Positions 1-11,485 of a stretch of 64,000 nt of DNA are shown here, in pieces. A program made the position numbers and the translations under genes. The stretch is from Lantana camara (Eukaryota; Streptophyta; Magnoliopsida; Lamiales; Verbenaceae): assembly GCA_037501455.1 (NCBI GenBank), contig CM074858.1, positions 15,426,501 through 15,490,500 on the forward strand, in the 5' to 3' direction. The number at the start of each line of letters is the position of its first letter. Position 1 is the first letter of the stretch. The notes beneath the pieces were generated by a model. It had not been told where the DNA came from. It worked only from the letters and a program-made list of their open reading frames with translations, and ran no database searches.

Positions 1-536
1 CTTGCCTCCAAGGTCTTCTTGCCAACTGCTGCTCCAAATCTCGAAAGAAAAGTGTATCTCCCAGTCCAAAAGTTCTCGCCCAAAACATGAATATATAGCC
101 ACGGAGCCTTGGGCATCAAGCTAGATTCTTTCTCCAAATCCTAGGCAAATTAGGAGTCAATCTTTCGCGAACAAACTTGTTGCCAAATTTGGATTAAATT
201 GGACTTCTCAATAAAATAGCTCCACGCTGCAACAACTACCCTTATGGGCCCATACGTACAGGCCCACTTTTCCATTGAATCCAATGCAATTCCACTATTC
301 AGTTTAGGCCTCTTCCATGAGCATAGCGACGCGGCCCAACAGCAACAATCCACCAAAGGAAAAGGTTATGCTCCAAAAATTCCGCTTAATCAGCCCATAT
401 AGTTTCCAATTAGATGAAATTAGCTCCGCTGCATTAGAAACACAAAACACATCACACACACCAATATCTATCCCATTTAAGCGCTAAAAGTCAGCTACTA
501 ACATACGAAAAAATACGAGGATTAAACATGTTATCA
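1..536 (-). repeat. 3' LTR of the Athila-type element (partial)
   Basis: Matches 10950-11485 almost base for base and ends at the same point, with TGATAACATG as the LTR start when read on the minus strand. About 950 bases of this LTR lie left of the window. It carries the same minus-strand TATA element as the other copy. Confidence 0.92.
91..98 (-). promoter_or_regulatory. TATA element in Athila 3' LTR
   Basis: The minus strand reads CTATATAT here, about 440 bases into the LTR, as expected for the end of U3. The same motif is kept in the 5' LTR at 11040-11047. The role is inferred from position and composition. Confidence 0.45.
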
Positions 537-553
537 AATTCCCCCACACTTAT
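537..553 (-). other. Polypurine tract of the Athila-type element
   Basis: Directly beside the 3' LTR, the minus strand reads ATAAGTGTGGGGGAATT and then the LTR start TGATAAC. A G-rich purine run at this place is the usual plus-strand primer for LTR retrotransposons. Confidence 0.75.
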
Positions 554-2101
554 CCTTTCACTCGTCCTCGAGGGAAATAGAAATCAATGAAACCTCACTC
601 CCATCAAACACATCCACAAAGGCGAACTCCGAATTTTCCGCCTAAACGAATCTAGCAAATTAAACATTTTAGCCGATCATATGGAATTAAATTAATAAGT
701 ACAAACATCATACCCTCGTGTGTAGTGTGAAATTGAACAAAGAATGAACAAAGATTAGATCAATAAGTTAACATTTTTGTTTGCATGAAAACCAATCATC
801 AACTTCGAATGCATCGTCACCCCAATCTCCACTAATTTGATCAACTAATGACCCGAAATCGATAGGTCTTTTCGAGATTGTAACGTAGGCTCGGGTCAAG
901 GTTGGAAAAAGTAAATCAAAGGCTAATCACCAAGCTTACACATTTTCAATAAACCCTCAAGTGTTTCCCTTTATTTCTTCCCACTAGACTCCCTTTCCGT
1001 AACTTCTCACTACCCATTTTTGGATATTCAACAAGGCACAATTCTCTTCTTCTTTTTTTCACACTTTGCTTCTTTTTTTTTCTTTCTCTTTCTCTCATTT
1101 TTTCTTTTCTTCTTGACTTCTTTTTCTCTTTTTTTTTTTTCATCACTTTCACAATTTTCTATTCCAAACACTATGAAGATTTTCTCTTCTCATTTCAATC
1201 CCAAAAAGGAGTCTAGACATAATCAATACAATCCCAAAAGAAAATGAGTAAGCAAGGTGTAACAAAGATAAGGGTAGGAAATGGTATTGTGCACTCGGCT
1301 TGTAGCGTGGCTAAGAAAGAAATATTTGCACAATACTAAGGCTCAGCGGGGTCAATCGGGCAATGTTATTTAGTGAAATTCAATAAAAAGGCCAAAAACA
1401 CCGACAACGAATGCCTAAGTCATTTTCCAAGTCACTAGTCAATCAATCTATTTTGCCTCGACCGGGGTTAAGTACATTCTAATCAACTTTTGGAGCTCAT
1501 TCGAAAAAATATAACCAATTCATCTAAGAAATGTACATAACTTGTTCAATAATGTGCGCGAGCAATGAAGGCATCAAGTTATACTAATTAATAAAATTCC
1601 ACACAACGGTTCACGCATTCAATCGCCTAACAAGTTCTAGCCAAATCCAGAGTTCAAGCCTAAGCAAACATATTGAAAATGGGGGAAATAATCCATGACT
1701 TCTAACATCCTCGTATTCAAGCAAATTGGCACATAGAGTCAGTCCAAATAGCCCCAAAATTCACCTTAGAGACATCCCAATTAATCATAAATATTTACCC
1801 CAGTTAATCCCAGTAAAACAGTCCCGTTTATGCACATTTTCAGTTACTAAAATAGCCCTAAAATCTGAAAATAACCACTGTACAAAAATTCCAAAATAAC
1901 AGCCCTTTAACACATGCAAAATCACAAAATATACACAAAATAGCCACAAAAAAGTACGACAAGCCTACAAAGTGAGCTCGGCTCGGCTCGTCTGATCCCC
2001 CCCCCCCCCCCAAAACACTTATTCATGCATGGTCCTCTAGGCATAAAAAAAACAAAAATAAAGAAGAAGGACTTTCCTGAAAAGCGTGGGGCGCGAAAGC
2101 G
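554..2101. other. Non-coding 3' region of the Athila-type element
   Basis: This 1.5-kb stretch lies between ORF3 and the polypurine tract. I see no coding region. It holds a long pyrimidine tract at about 1040-1142 (purine-rich on the element's sense strand) and a run of 15 C at 1997-2011. The short ORFs read across the pyrimidine tract are low-complexity artefacts. Confidence 0.7.
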
Positions 2102-3970
2102 TCAAGGCGGGGGCTGTATGTGACCTATCGCAGCGAGAAGGACGTCAAGCTTCTTGTTCGTGGACTCCCGGAGCTCAACAAGTTCTTGCTCAACGCGCGC
2201 TAACCGTGTACGCACATCGTCATCAGCCTCATCGGGCTGCTGCTCCACGGGTGGTCCATCCTTCTTCGAAAAAACCCTCTTTACTCTCTTTGGCTTTAAA
2301 CCTGCACGAAAAAGGGAATACCCTTCACTGGTTTTGACTAACATATTCATATTATCTAAACAATACAAGTCAAGACTCGACATGCGGCACACGACAGTCA
2401 ATGCAGGGGTATTGGGGCCAAGCAATTCATTACATCGTGCAAAATATGTGATAACGTGTCCTAGGCTCAAATCACGACAGCCACGTTTCACATCTCTAAA
2501 AGCAATTGCCATCCAAAAACCCAAATTAATTTTTCGCTTTTGCATCATTCCCCACAAAAAGAATAACTCAGTTTTTGTAATGACCCCAAAACCACGTGTA
2601 CGTCTAGAAAATGTGGAAGAGATAAACCGGTGCAAATAACGCAACGTGGGATCAACTAAATCAAAATCCTTGGAAATATGCGAATTATAAGGACGCGCAC
2701 CCCAAACAGCAAAATCCCGAAAGACATTTTTTTCAACAAAATCAGGCTCATTCTTAAAATCACAAAGCATGCTTAAGTACTCATCACCGTCCAGCTCATC
2801 CTCACGAATAAACCGAATAGCCACATTAAATTCATTAATTGACATGCTAAAACGTTTGCCCAAAAGTGAAAAATTAACTGTGCCCAGTGTATTTAAACGA
2901 AAATCCCTAGGTGCAGTGAAGTGGTAGGTATGATAGAACTCACGCACAAGCTCGGAATAAATAGGATCATCAAGCATAAAAAAGTCATACCAACCAATTG
3001 ATTTCATATAGTCACAAGCATCATCATATAATCCAAGGGTGCAAAGGGTCTAAAAATCCGGGAGCTTACCTGCCACAATGGGCTGCGTACGAGCATCAAA
3101 CTTCCGGCGCTTGGGGGCTGATCCCTCCTCTGAATCGGAGGCTAAATCCTCGGTTGGAAGAAGAATAGGCTGCTGTAAGTTCCTGCCCAACCTCGAACGA
3201 TTCGCCATACGGCGGGGTTGTGGTGGCTCTTCTTCCTCGCCGGTAAAGACAAAGTCCGCATCACTATCGGATCCATCCGCTGGACTGCTATCAGAGCTGG
3301 AAGAAGGAGAATCGCGGTGGAAAGGTCCGGCATCATCTAGAGCAGTATCGACAGGGGCGAATCCGGCGTCTTCTTCAATTGAATCTTCAGGGACCTTTGA
3401 GAAAGAAGGAAGGAGGCTAGCCATGGACTGAACCTGGGGGTTTTTCGGTGGTGAAGGGGGCCGGATCTCAGGCGATTCAAGTGTGGGAATCGAAACAACA
3501 GGGATCGGTCACCGGCGGGGTTTCTTTGGCGACAGATGGCTCAGATCTATGAGCACCGGGGCTTGGGGAGGTGCGTGACGCACGGCGGCGTCACAGATTC
3601 AGGAGGAGCGTCTTACGTCAAATTCCGACGGCTGAAATCTAGGCGGGATGGGAATCGACACGGCGGTGGATGCGGTGGCGAGATTCACCTGCCTACGCTG
3701 CGATTTACGGTTAATGGGGACCTGAACCGCGGTGGCGGGTGGTAGTTGCGGAGGCGGTGAGGCGACGGCCTTGGCGGCGGCTTGGTCGGCCTTCAGCCTG
3801 GCAGCTAAGAATGCATAAACTTCCACCATCGTGCGGGGTCGCGGAATGGGGGTTGCGGCGAAAGCTTCACCGGTGTGGCTGGTGGTATTCAACGGAGCGG
3901 AGACCTACAAAGATGGGGGTTCCGTTGCCTGAGATTGTGCGGAGGAATTCCGCTTCCTCTTCTGGGCCAT
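2102..3970 (-). pseudogene. Athila-type ORF3 (env-position protein), four in-frame stops
   Basis: One frame runs from an ATG at 3970 to a stop at 2102, broken by TAG at 3907-3905, TGA at 3601-3599, TGA at 3511-3509 and TAG at 3052-3050. The pieces read on smoothly in the same frame, which shows a single former gene of about 620 codons. The N-terminal part is Lys/Arg-rich, then Pro- and Ser/acidic-rich with KRRK. The last 300 residues look like the plant transposon-protein domain found in Athila ORF3 (WYDFFMLDDPIYSELVREF near the start of that block). The end has a short heptad-like Leu pattern. No clear transmembrane helix is seen, so calling it an envelope is not supported. All four stops could come from C-to-T change on the coding strand (CGA/CAG to TGA/TAG). 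Confidence 0.75.
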
Positions 3971-4539
3971 GGTGTGTAGATGGTGGTGGGCCTACGGAAA
4001 CAGACGGCTGAAACTGGGTGGCGCAGTGGTGGTGAGCGGCCACTGTAAAAAGGAATGGCGGTGATGGTAAGGGTGAAGAATGTGTACGGATGGGTGAATT
4101 GAAGGGGGTTAATTGTTTGTAGGGTTTGGGTGGATTTGAATTAGGATTAGGGTTTGGTATTGGGATGTGGGCCGAGGCGGTTTACGGGTCCGGATTGAAT
4201 CGGCGGGTCGGTTAGATCCGCGGGCAGGGGTACGATTAGGGTTATATTAAGTGGATATTTATTTTAAGGCTCAAGTATTATTTTCCCACCTAAAATAAAT
4301 ACAGTACGAGCTATAGGTACGGTCACACCCCCACTCGCCATTGCTGAAACAGTCAGAACCTGGGCATGTGTCGGGATCCTGCAGAAAACGAGAGCTCAAA
4401 TTAACACGAGAAGAAAAAGAAAGAAATAAAATAAAAGCAAAACGGGACTACGGTGACGCCTGAATCGCCACAACTTGCGTTGCCTCCCAAGAGCGCCCTT
4501 GTTTATTGTCTTAGACTCGACGAGGTATTTGGGAAGTGA
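3971..4539. other. Spacer between integrase and ORF3
   Basis: Non-coding in all frames. It follows the integrase stop at 4540 and probably holds the leader or splice acceptor region for an ORF3 transcript, but I cannot point to a definite signal. The part nearest ORF3 is GC-rich, unlike the AT-rich surroundings. Confidence 0.5.
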
Positions 4540-5943
4540 TCAAACGGATGGAGGCGGAGCCTCTATGCGAATCTCTTCAACCTCAGACGGTTGCGAAAAC
4601 TCATAGAAAGGTTTCAACCGATGCCCGTTTACTTTCAAGATATTTCCACTCTTCATTTCCTTGATTTCAATTGCTCCATGTGCAGCGATGTTCGTGACCA
4701 CGAAGGGACCTGTCCATCGCGACTTCAACTTACCTAGAAAGAGACGCAAACGAGAATTAAAGAGTAAGACTTTCTGACCCATTAAGAAAGTTTTCCTAGA
4801 AATCATCATATCATGGAATTTCTTAGTCTTAGATTTATAGATCATTGAATTCTCATAAGCATCATTCTGTATTTCCTCTAATTCCTGAAGTTGGAGTGTC
4901 CGTGTTACTCCTGCTGCATCCATTTGCATATTGCATGCCTTGATTGCCCAAAAAGCCTTATGCTCTAATTCCACGGGAAGATGGCAAGCTTTGCCATAAA
5001 TCACTCGAAATGTGGACATCCCCAATGGCGTCTTGAACGCTGTTCTATACGCCCATAAGGCATCATTTAACCTCTGGCTCCAATCCTTTCTATTAGGATT
5101 CACTGTCTTCTCCAAAATAGATTTAATCTCCCTGTTAGATATCTCTGCTTGTCCATTCGTCTGAGGGTGATAAGCTGTAGAAGTCCGATGCGTGACGTGG
5201 TACTTAGCCAAAAGTGCTTCCACCACCCGGTTGCAAAAATGTATGCCTCGATCGCTAATAATAGCGCGAAGCGTTCCAAATCTAGAGAAAATATGAGACC
5301 TGACAAAATCTATAATCACTTTTGAATCATTAGTTCGGGTGGCATTGGCCTCCACCCATTTAGAAACATAATCAACGGCTAAAAGTATGTAAGTATTGCC
5401 AAAAGAGGAGGGAAACAGACCCATAAAATCAATGCCCCAAACATCAAAAATTTCGCAAGGTTGAATAGGATTTAAAGGCATTTGATTTTTAGGGCCTATA
5501 TTACCCGTCTTCTGACAATTCTCGCAACTTTTGCAAAATAAGTATGCATCTCGAAACAAGCTAGGCCAAAAGAAACCACATTCAAGCACTTTTAAGGCTG
5601 TTCGTTTTGACCCAAAATGACCTCCACATGCATAAGAGTGACTGAATTTCAAAATTGACTCGAACTCACTCTCAGGAACACAACGCCTAATAATTTGATC
5701 CGAACAATTTTTCCACAAAAAGGGAACATCCCAAATAAAATACTTCGCATCGCTTTTTATCTTATCCTTTTCAGAACGAGACAGAGTGTTAGACAGGATA
5801 ATTGATGCTAAGAAATTAGCGATGTCTACATACCAGGGTGTGGGCGTAAGGTACGGTAGTATCTTACGGTCATACGCTGCAAAAAGTTACTCGTCAGGAA
5901 ATTCATCACGAATCGGTCCAGAATCTGTAATTTCAACTGGTAT
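4540..5943 (-). pseudogene. Athila pol: integrase domain
   Basis: The integrase inserts the cDNA copy into the genome. The open part (4540-5718, 392 residues) has an HHCC-type zinc-binding start (H27, H34, C65, C68). The complete DDE triad is D97 (WGID), D156 (ISDRG) and E192 (NGQAE), with 35 residues between the last two. A GPF/Y-type C-terminal block (RWTGPF) follows. The frame continues upstream to the RNase H end with a TGA at 5946-5944 and a TAA near 5888. These two stops, not loss of the active site, break this part of the polyprotein. Confidence 0.9.
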
Positions 5944-6378
5944 TCAGCTCAGATGGTCAGCAACGAGATTTTCAGAGCCTTTCTTATCGCGGATTTCTAG
6001 ATCAAACTCTTGAAGGAGCAAGATCCAGCGAATCAGCCTTGGCTTCGTATCTTTTTTCGTCAGGAGGTACTTCAACGCAGCATGATCAGAGAAAACAACC
6101 ACTTTAGTACCCAAAAGATATGATCTAAACTTATCTAAAGCAAAAACAACTGCTAAGAGTTCTTTTTCCGTAGTGGTGTAATTAATTTGCGCGTTGTCAA
6201 GCATCTTGGATGCGTAGTAAATGACATGCGGGTTTTTGTCAATTCGTTGGCCTAAAACAGCTCCAACCGTGTAGTCACTTGCGTCACACATGATCTCGAA
6301 GGGGTGGTTCCAATCCGGAGGTTGCATGATGGGAGTTGAGACTAGCTTATCCTTTAATAAATTGAAGGCTATTTGCAT
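5944..6378 (-). pseudogene. Athila pol: RNase H domain
   Basis: Degrades the RNA of the RNA-DNA hybrid. The frame opens just before [18 protein letters not shown], the typical gypsy RNase H start with the first catalytic Asp. It continues through [18 protein letters not shown] (catalytic Glu) and [12 protein letters not shown] (catalytic Asp). It is offset by one base from the RT frame upstream; a base has been lost from a short A run at about 6375, where the two frames overlap. It ends at a TGA after the usual VADHLS motif. Confidence 0.88.
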
Positions 6379-7061
6379 TGTTCATTGAAGTTGAACTCCA
6401 CATCTTTTTGCAAAAGCTGGCAAAGAGGCCTCGTGATCTTTGAGAAATCCTGTATAAAACGCCTATAGAAACCTGCATGGCCAAGAAAAGATCGAATCTC
6501 CCGCACACTGACGAGGTAAGACAAGGATTTCACAACATCAATTTTTGACTTATCAACCTCTATTCCCTTATGAGAAACGACGTGACCAAGAATAATTCCC
6601 TTATCCACCATAAAGTGGCATTTTTCAAAGTTTAAAACGAAGTCATTTTCAGAACACCTTTTCAAAACCTTAGCTAAATTTTCAAGACATTCGTCAAAAG
6701 AATTACCGTAAACCGTAAAGTTGTCCATAAATACCTCAATTATTTGCTTAACAAAATCAGAGAATATGCTCACCATACATCGCTGAAAAGTGGCCGGAGC
6801 ATTACAGAGTCCGAACGGCATCCTTCTGAACGCGAAAGTTCCAAATTGGCAAGTGAAAGTTGTCTTACTTTGATCCTTGGGTGCTACGGGAATTTGGTAG
6901 AAACCTGAATAGCCATCAAGACAACAATAATGAGATTTACCAGCTAAACGTTCTAACATTTGATCAATAAAGGGGAGGGGAAAGTGATCTTTTCTAGTTA
7001 AAGAATTTAAGCCTCTATAATCCATACAAACCCTCCACCCGTTTTGAACATGGGTGGGCAC
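6369..7061 (-). pseudogene. Athila pol: reverse transcriptase core
   Basis: Contains the RT fingers and palm: WRVCMDYRGLN, the first catalytic Asp in CCLDGYSGFYQI, FGTFAFRRMPFGLCNAPATF, and the thumb-side FLGHAGFYRRFI. The box normally ending in two Asp reads VFMDN, so the last catalytic Asp is Asn here, which should inactivate the enzyme by itself. The frame differs from the protease frame upstream; the shift falls in an A run near 7085. It also shifts again into RNase H. This is one former polyprotein, not separate genes. Confidence 0.88.
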
Positions 7062-8536
7062 TATGTCACCTTCATCGTTTTAACGACCGTGATGCTTGTC
7101 TTCTTCGGAACTACCTGTACCGGGCTTACCCACTCACTGTCTGCAACCGAAAATATCACTCCTGCATCTAAAAGTTTTAAAATCTCCTTTTTTACTACTT
7201 CCATCATGGGTGGGTTAAACCGGCGTTGAGCTTGTCGTTTTGGCTTGGCATCATCGGTGAGAATTATTTTGTGCATGCAGGTTAATGGACTTATCCCTTT
7301 AATATCGGCTATGGTCCAACCGATTGCTTCCTTGAATTCTTTAAGCACTCTAATCAATTTCTCTTCTTCTAAAAGACTTAGTGTATTGGAAATTATCACA
7401 GGCAAGGTCTCCTTTTCGCCAAGAAAAGCGTACTTGAGATGCTTGGGTAACTTCTTTAGTTCCAATTCGGGAGCCTGCACAATCGAAGAAAGCAATTTAG
7501 TTTGTGAAATTGGTAAATCCAATTTAGACACATTACCATCAATTGATTTAGCAATGTCCAACTTATACACCATATCAAGAAGTTCATCCGGTAACTTAAA
7601 CAATTTATCAAGGTCTGTTACGTTATTAACATGCAGATTATTAAAAAGTGTATAGTGCAAAGCTTCAAAATTAGTTAATTCAAAGACCCTATCCATTAAA
7701 TCATACACAACATCAATGCTAAACACGCTAGAAAGTTCATCGGGTCTTTCCATCGCATCATACACATTGAATTTAACCACATCACCATCAAACTCAAGGG
7801 TAAGTAAACCATCGTGAACATCTATCTTAGCCCTGGCAGTACTCAAAAATGGGCGACCCAAAAGGATATCAGAAGATTTTTCAGAGTTGTTGTCCTCCAT
7901 ATCTAATACGAAGAAGTCAGCTGGAAAAGCCAACTCGTTAATTTGGACAAGAACATCTACTAGAACACCCTTCGGATACACAATAGAACGATCCACCAGC
8001 TGGATGATGACACCTGTACCTTTCAGGGGGCCAAGATTAAGTGCATTATATACAGAAAGTGGCATAACATTAATACTTGCACCTAAATCACACACCGCCT
8101 TTTTAATTCCCAAATTTCCAATTTTTCACGGAATGGAAAACATACCTTGATCACGGCATTTGGGGGGAAGTTTCTTTTGTAGAACTGCAGACACGTTCTC
8201 CCCCACGCTTACCTTTTCATTGCCTAACAGTTTTCTCTTATTCGTGCAGAGCTCTTTGAGGAATTTTGCATACCTGGGAATCTGTTGGATTGCATCCAAC
8301 AAGGGAATATTCACCTCAACTTTGCGAAATGTGTCGAGAATACTTTTTTCTTCTTTCTGTTTATTTGTTTCTGCTAAAAGTAGAGGGAATGGAGGCGGGA
8401 CCACCAGGGGTTTGGGTTTTACGACAAGTTTCGCCTCTCTGCCGCGGTGTGAGTCTAAGGTATGGTCATAAGTAGAAGTCGTCCCCTCTGCTGGGCCACC
8501 TGATGACCCAGATTTTCGTCCCTGATCATTATCCAC
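7061..8536 (-). pseudogene. Athila pol: gag-pol linker, protease and RT N-terminus
   Basis: Two open blocks in one frame (8536-8126 and 8113-7061). The first is the Pro/Lys-rich linker with KEEKSILDTFRKVEVNIPLL. The second holds the aspartic protease: CDLGASINVMPLSVY where D[ST]GA is expected, so Leu stands in place of Ser/Thr, and the flap and tail part ILLGRPFLSTARAKIDV. It then enters RT at WTIADIKGISP and VSPVQVVPKK. The protease would cut the gag-pol precursor. The block ends in a frameshift at about 7085. Confidence 0.85.
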
Positions 8537-8552
8537 TGGTGGAAGTAGTTCC

Positions 8553-9951
8553 TTACCGCTTCGAAGAGTGATGGCGCTGACATTCTTCCTGGGGGTCTTC
8601 CGTTTGCGAGGGTAGTTTACCTTGGTTCTCCATCCTACTCAAGGCTGCAGCGATCTGCCCTAGCTGGGTTTCCAAGTTTTTAACCGTAGAGCCTAGGTTC
8701 TGAAAGGTGGACTCTAGGTTGTTGAAACGGATAGCTTGGGGATTAAGGTTTTCTTGTGAGTTTTGTTGCTGAGGCTGCGAGGGTCTGGGCACGAAATTCT
8801 GGAAGTTTGGTGGAGGTTTTTGGGCGTAGCTATGGCTAGGATGATTCTTCCATCCGGGGTTGTATGTGTTAGAGTAGGGGTTGTTTTGTGGATGGAAGCC
8901 TGCGGCGTTCGCTTTCTCTACAGTTTCCTCTTGGAGGGATGGTCATGTATCGGTTGGGTGAGATGGGCTAGCACATAGTTGGCAAACTGTCGCGGCTTGT
9001 GGTATTCCTGCACTCATGTTAGATGCTAAAGCAGATATCATATTCTTGAGTTCATCAAACTGGGAAGAACTTACCTCTTTTACCTGTCTCGTCATGTCGG
9101 ACTTGGCATAGTATTTTTGTGAGGTCCTAGAAATTCTGCCAATTAGCTCCGTCAGTTCTGCAGGTGTTTTGATCATAATGGAACCTCCACTCGAAGGATC
9201 CAACTACCTTTTGTCAACAGGCATCAGGCCCCTGTAAAAGTTATGAACAACTGAATTTTCCGACAGGTTGTGATGTGGACACAGTGCTAGCAAATTCCGG
9301 TATCGCTCCCAATACTCATGCAAGGCTTCATGTTCCTTTTGCTTAATGGTAATTATCTCCTGAAGGAGATCCAGGTATCGCTCAGCTGGGAAAAACCTAT
9401 CCAAGAATTTGTCGTGCATCCGCTGCCAAGTAGTAATGGTTGCTGACGATAGAGAATACAACCATTTTTCTGCTGCATCTTGCAAGGAGAACGGGAAGGC
9501 ACGGAGCTTGATTTGGTCCTCGGTAACTCCATGAGGCTTTGTTGAGCAACAGACCGTGTGGAACTTGCTCAGATGTTTGTGAGGGTTTCCGTTTTCCAGA
9601 CCGCGAAAGACGCGGAGTAGGCGAATTGTTCCCGTCTTTAGCTCGAAGCCATCACCCACCTCTGGAAAAGTGATACAGAGGGGCTGTTGGGCGTTATCGG
9701 GGGCGCACCAGATCCTCCATGGTACGACGTTCTGCCACTGTCATCGTTAAGGTACGGTCAAACTCTTCGGTCAAACCCTTCTATTCGTCTTCTGGATGTT
9801 CCGAATCAGTGCTGGACTCTTCAGATTGGTTCAGATTGGATTTTTCCGCTAGCTTCTTTTGTGTTTTGGTCTTTTTCCTTAACGATTTTGTGGTTCTTTT
9901 GATCTCGGGATCGAAAATCGACTCGTCAACTCCACGAATGCTCCTGTTCAT
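8553..9951 (-). pseudogene. Athila gag (capsid protein), broken
   Basis: The first ATG after the primer site is at 9951. The frame is acidic and Lys-rich for about 70 residues, has a TAG, then shifts by one base in a C run near 9695. After that comes the typical retrotransposon gag fold (LRAFPFSLQDAAEKWLYSL, WERYRNLLALCPHH, 9659-9204). In-frame stops lie at 9206-9204 and 8945-8943. The C-terminal piece (8792-8553) has the Asn/Gln/Leu coiled-coil stretch seen in this group. A single Cys pair (VCQLC, then SHPTD) marks the place of the zinc-binding motif, with its last Cys codon changed to a stop. Confidence 0.85.
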
Positions 9952-9979
9952 AAAAAGAATTAAATTCGATTAGCACCAG

Positions 9980-9997
9980 TGCCCGGCAACGGTGCCA
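9980..9997 (-). other. Primer binding site of the Athila-type element
   Basis: The minus strand reads TGGCACCGTTGCCGGGCA five bases after the 5' LTR end. It is close to the tRNA-Asp-type primer site usual in Athila elements (TGGCGCCGTTGCCGGGGA); the differences are mutations of this copy. Confidence 0.85.
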
Positions 9998-10002
9998 AAA
10001 TT

Positions 10003-11485
10003 TGACAACTGTAGAGATCGCCAAAATAATTAAATATCCGGTTCACAGCTAAACAGAGTATAGTGTAAACGGGTCAAATCCAAAGAGATTGGTTGGAAAT
10101 AATTCTAATTACCTGCAGGAAAAACGTGTAATAAATTAGCCGACTAAATTAGGAGGGGGGGGGGGGGGGGAGGTTGGATTTAATCTCTACTAACTAAGAA
10201 AACAATTAAATTAAGCTAAATTATAAGAAATAACTAGTCACCTTGGAAATAGGTTTTAAACAATCAGGTGGAAAATAATACCTAGCTAGGAATTATAATT
10301 CAGTTTAGACATCAATCCCGGGCTCAATAATAAATTCAATTCTTTCAAATAGGTTAGCTATAGCAGATAGAGACACTCGACTCCGCCTCGTTTTCTCTTA
10401 AATATTAGAACAACCTAGAGACACTCGACAGTTATTCCCTAATCAATCCACAACCCCTAGAGACACTCGACAGGATTTAATGAATCAACAACATTAAGAA
10501 TTAAGAAAACACTAACCCTAATCAACCTAGTCACGACACGCGCTAAATTTAAATTAGATTATTAATTCCCTTAAAAAGTTGAGAACTGCAACCAATCCTT
10601 CTTATTAACGCACCACTAATTATCTATCAAGCATTACATAAAACTTCATGCAATCAAGATTGGCAATGCGCAACAAACTTACTTAGAAAATCGGGCCCTA
10701 ATCAACTAAATAAATAAATCACGATAAACACTGCACGCAGAGAACTAATAAATACTTGAACTTAAATTGAATTATGAAAAACACTTAGGTCTCATGATGT
10801 CAAAACTAAACTATAAAATCCTAGCTAAGTATTAAGAAAATTAGCTACTCATATCCATATTGTTCGGAAGCAATAAACAAAGTAAAAACATGAATCTAAC
10901 TAAAGGAAAGGTTTAAGAGGGAAGATTGTCTCGGATGAATCTTCAAGCTCTCGCCTCCAAGGTCTTCTTGCCAACTGCTGCTCCAAATCTCGAAAGAAAA
11001 GTGTATCTCCCAGTCCCAAAGTTCTCGCCCAAAACATGAATATATAGCCACGGAGCCTTGGGCATCAAGCTAGATTCTTTCTCCAAATCCTAGGCAAATT
11101 AGGAGTCAATCTTTCGCGAACAAACTTGCTGCCAAATTTGGATTAAATTGGACTTCTCAATAAAATAGCTCCACGCTGCAACAACTACCCTTATGGGCCC
11201 ACACGTACAGGCCCACTTCTCCATTGAATCCAATGCAATTCCATTATTCAGTTTGGGCCTCTTCCATGAGCATAGCGACGCGGCCCAACAACAACAATCC
11301 ACCAAAGGAAAAGGTTCTGCTCCAAAAATTCCGCTTAATCAGCCCATATAGTCTCCAATTAGATGAAATTAGCTCCGCTGCATTAGAAACACAAAACACA
11401 TCACACACACCAATATCTATCCCATTTAAGCGCTAAAAGTCAGCCACTAACATACGAAAAAATACGAGGATTAAACATGTTATCA
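10003..11485 (-). repeat. 5' LTR of the Athila-type element (1483 bp)
   Basis: Bounded by TGACAACT at 10003 and by the complement of TGATAACATG ending at 11485. The primer site sits just outside its left border. It contains a run of 16 G at 10155-10170 and three copies of AGAGACACTCGAC (10369, 10417, 10459), 42-48 bases apart. Confidence 0.92.
11040..11047 (-). promoter_or_regulatory. TATA element in Athila 5' LTR
   Basis: Minus-strand CTATATAT about 440 bases from the LTR start, matching the site in the other LTR at 91-98. It is the likely core promoter of the full-length transcript. Confidence 0.5.

Larger units (their letters stand above)
1..11485 (-). mobile_element. Athila-type Ty3/gypsy LTR retrotransposon, left end cut by the window
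   Basis: A minus-strand element bounded on the right by its 5' LTR (10003-11485); its 3' LTR is cut by the window edge (1-536). Internal order, read on the minus strand, is PBS, gag, protease, RT, RNase H, integrase, then an extra ORF, then the polypurine tract. The extra ORF after integrase and the primer site fit the Athila group of Ty3/gypsy. Over the 536 bases the two LTRs share I count 11 substitutions, mostly transitions (about 2%), so the insertion is fairly recent. All reading frames nevertheless carry stops or frameshifts, so this copy cannot act alone. The target duplication cannot be checked because the left flank lies outside the window. Confidence 0.9.

Noticed and set aside
1020..1247. 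Phe/Ser/Leu-rich open frame, membrane-like
   Set aside because: It is the translation of a pyrimidine tract in the Athila 3' region. No start context or conserved feature.
3050..3075. Splice donor (GCAG/GTAAGC) just before the last Athila ORF3 stop
   Set aside because: The frame runs straight on across the TAG without loss, so a nonsense change explains the break more simply. I found no matching acceptor in phase.
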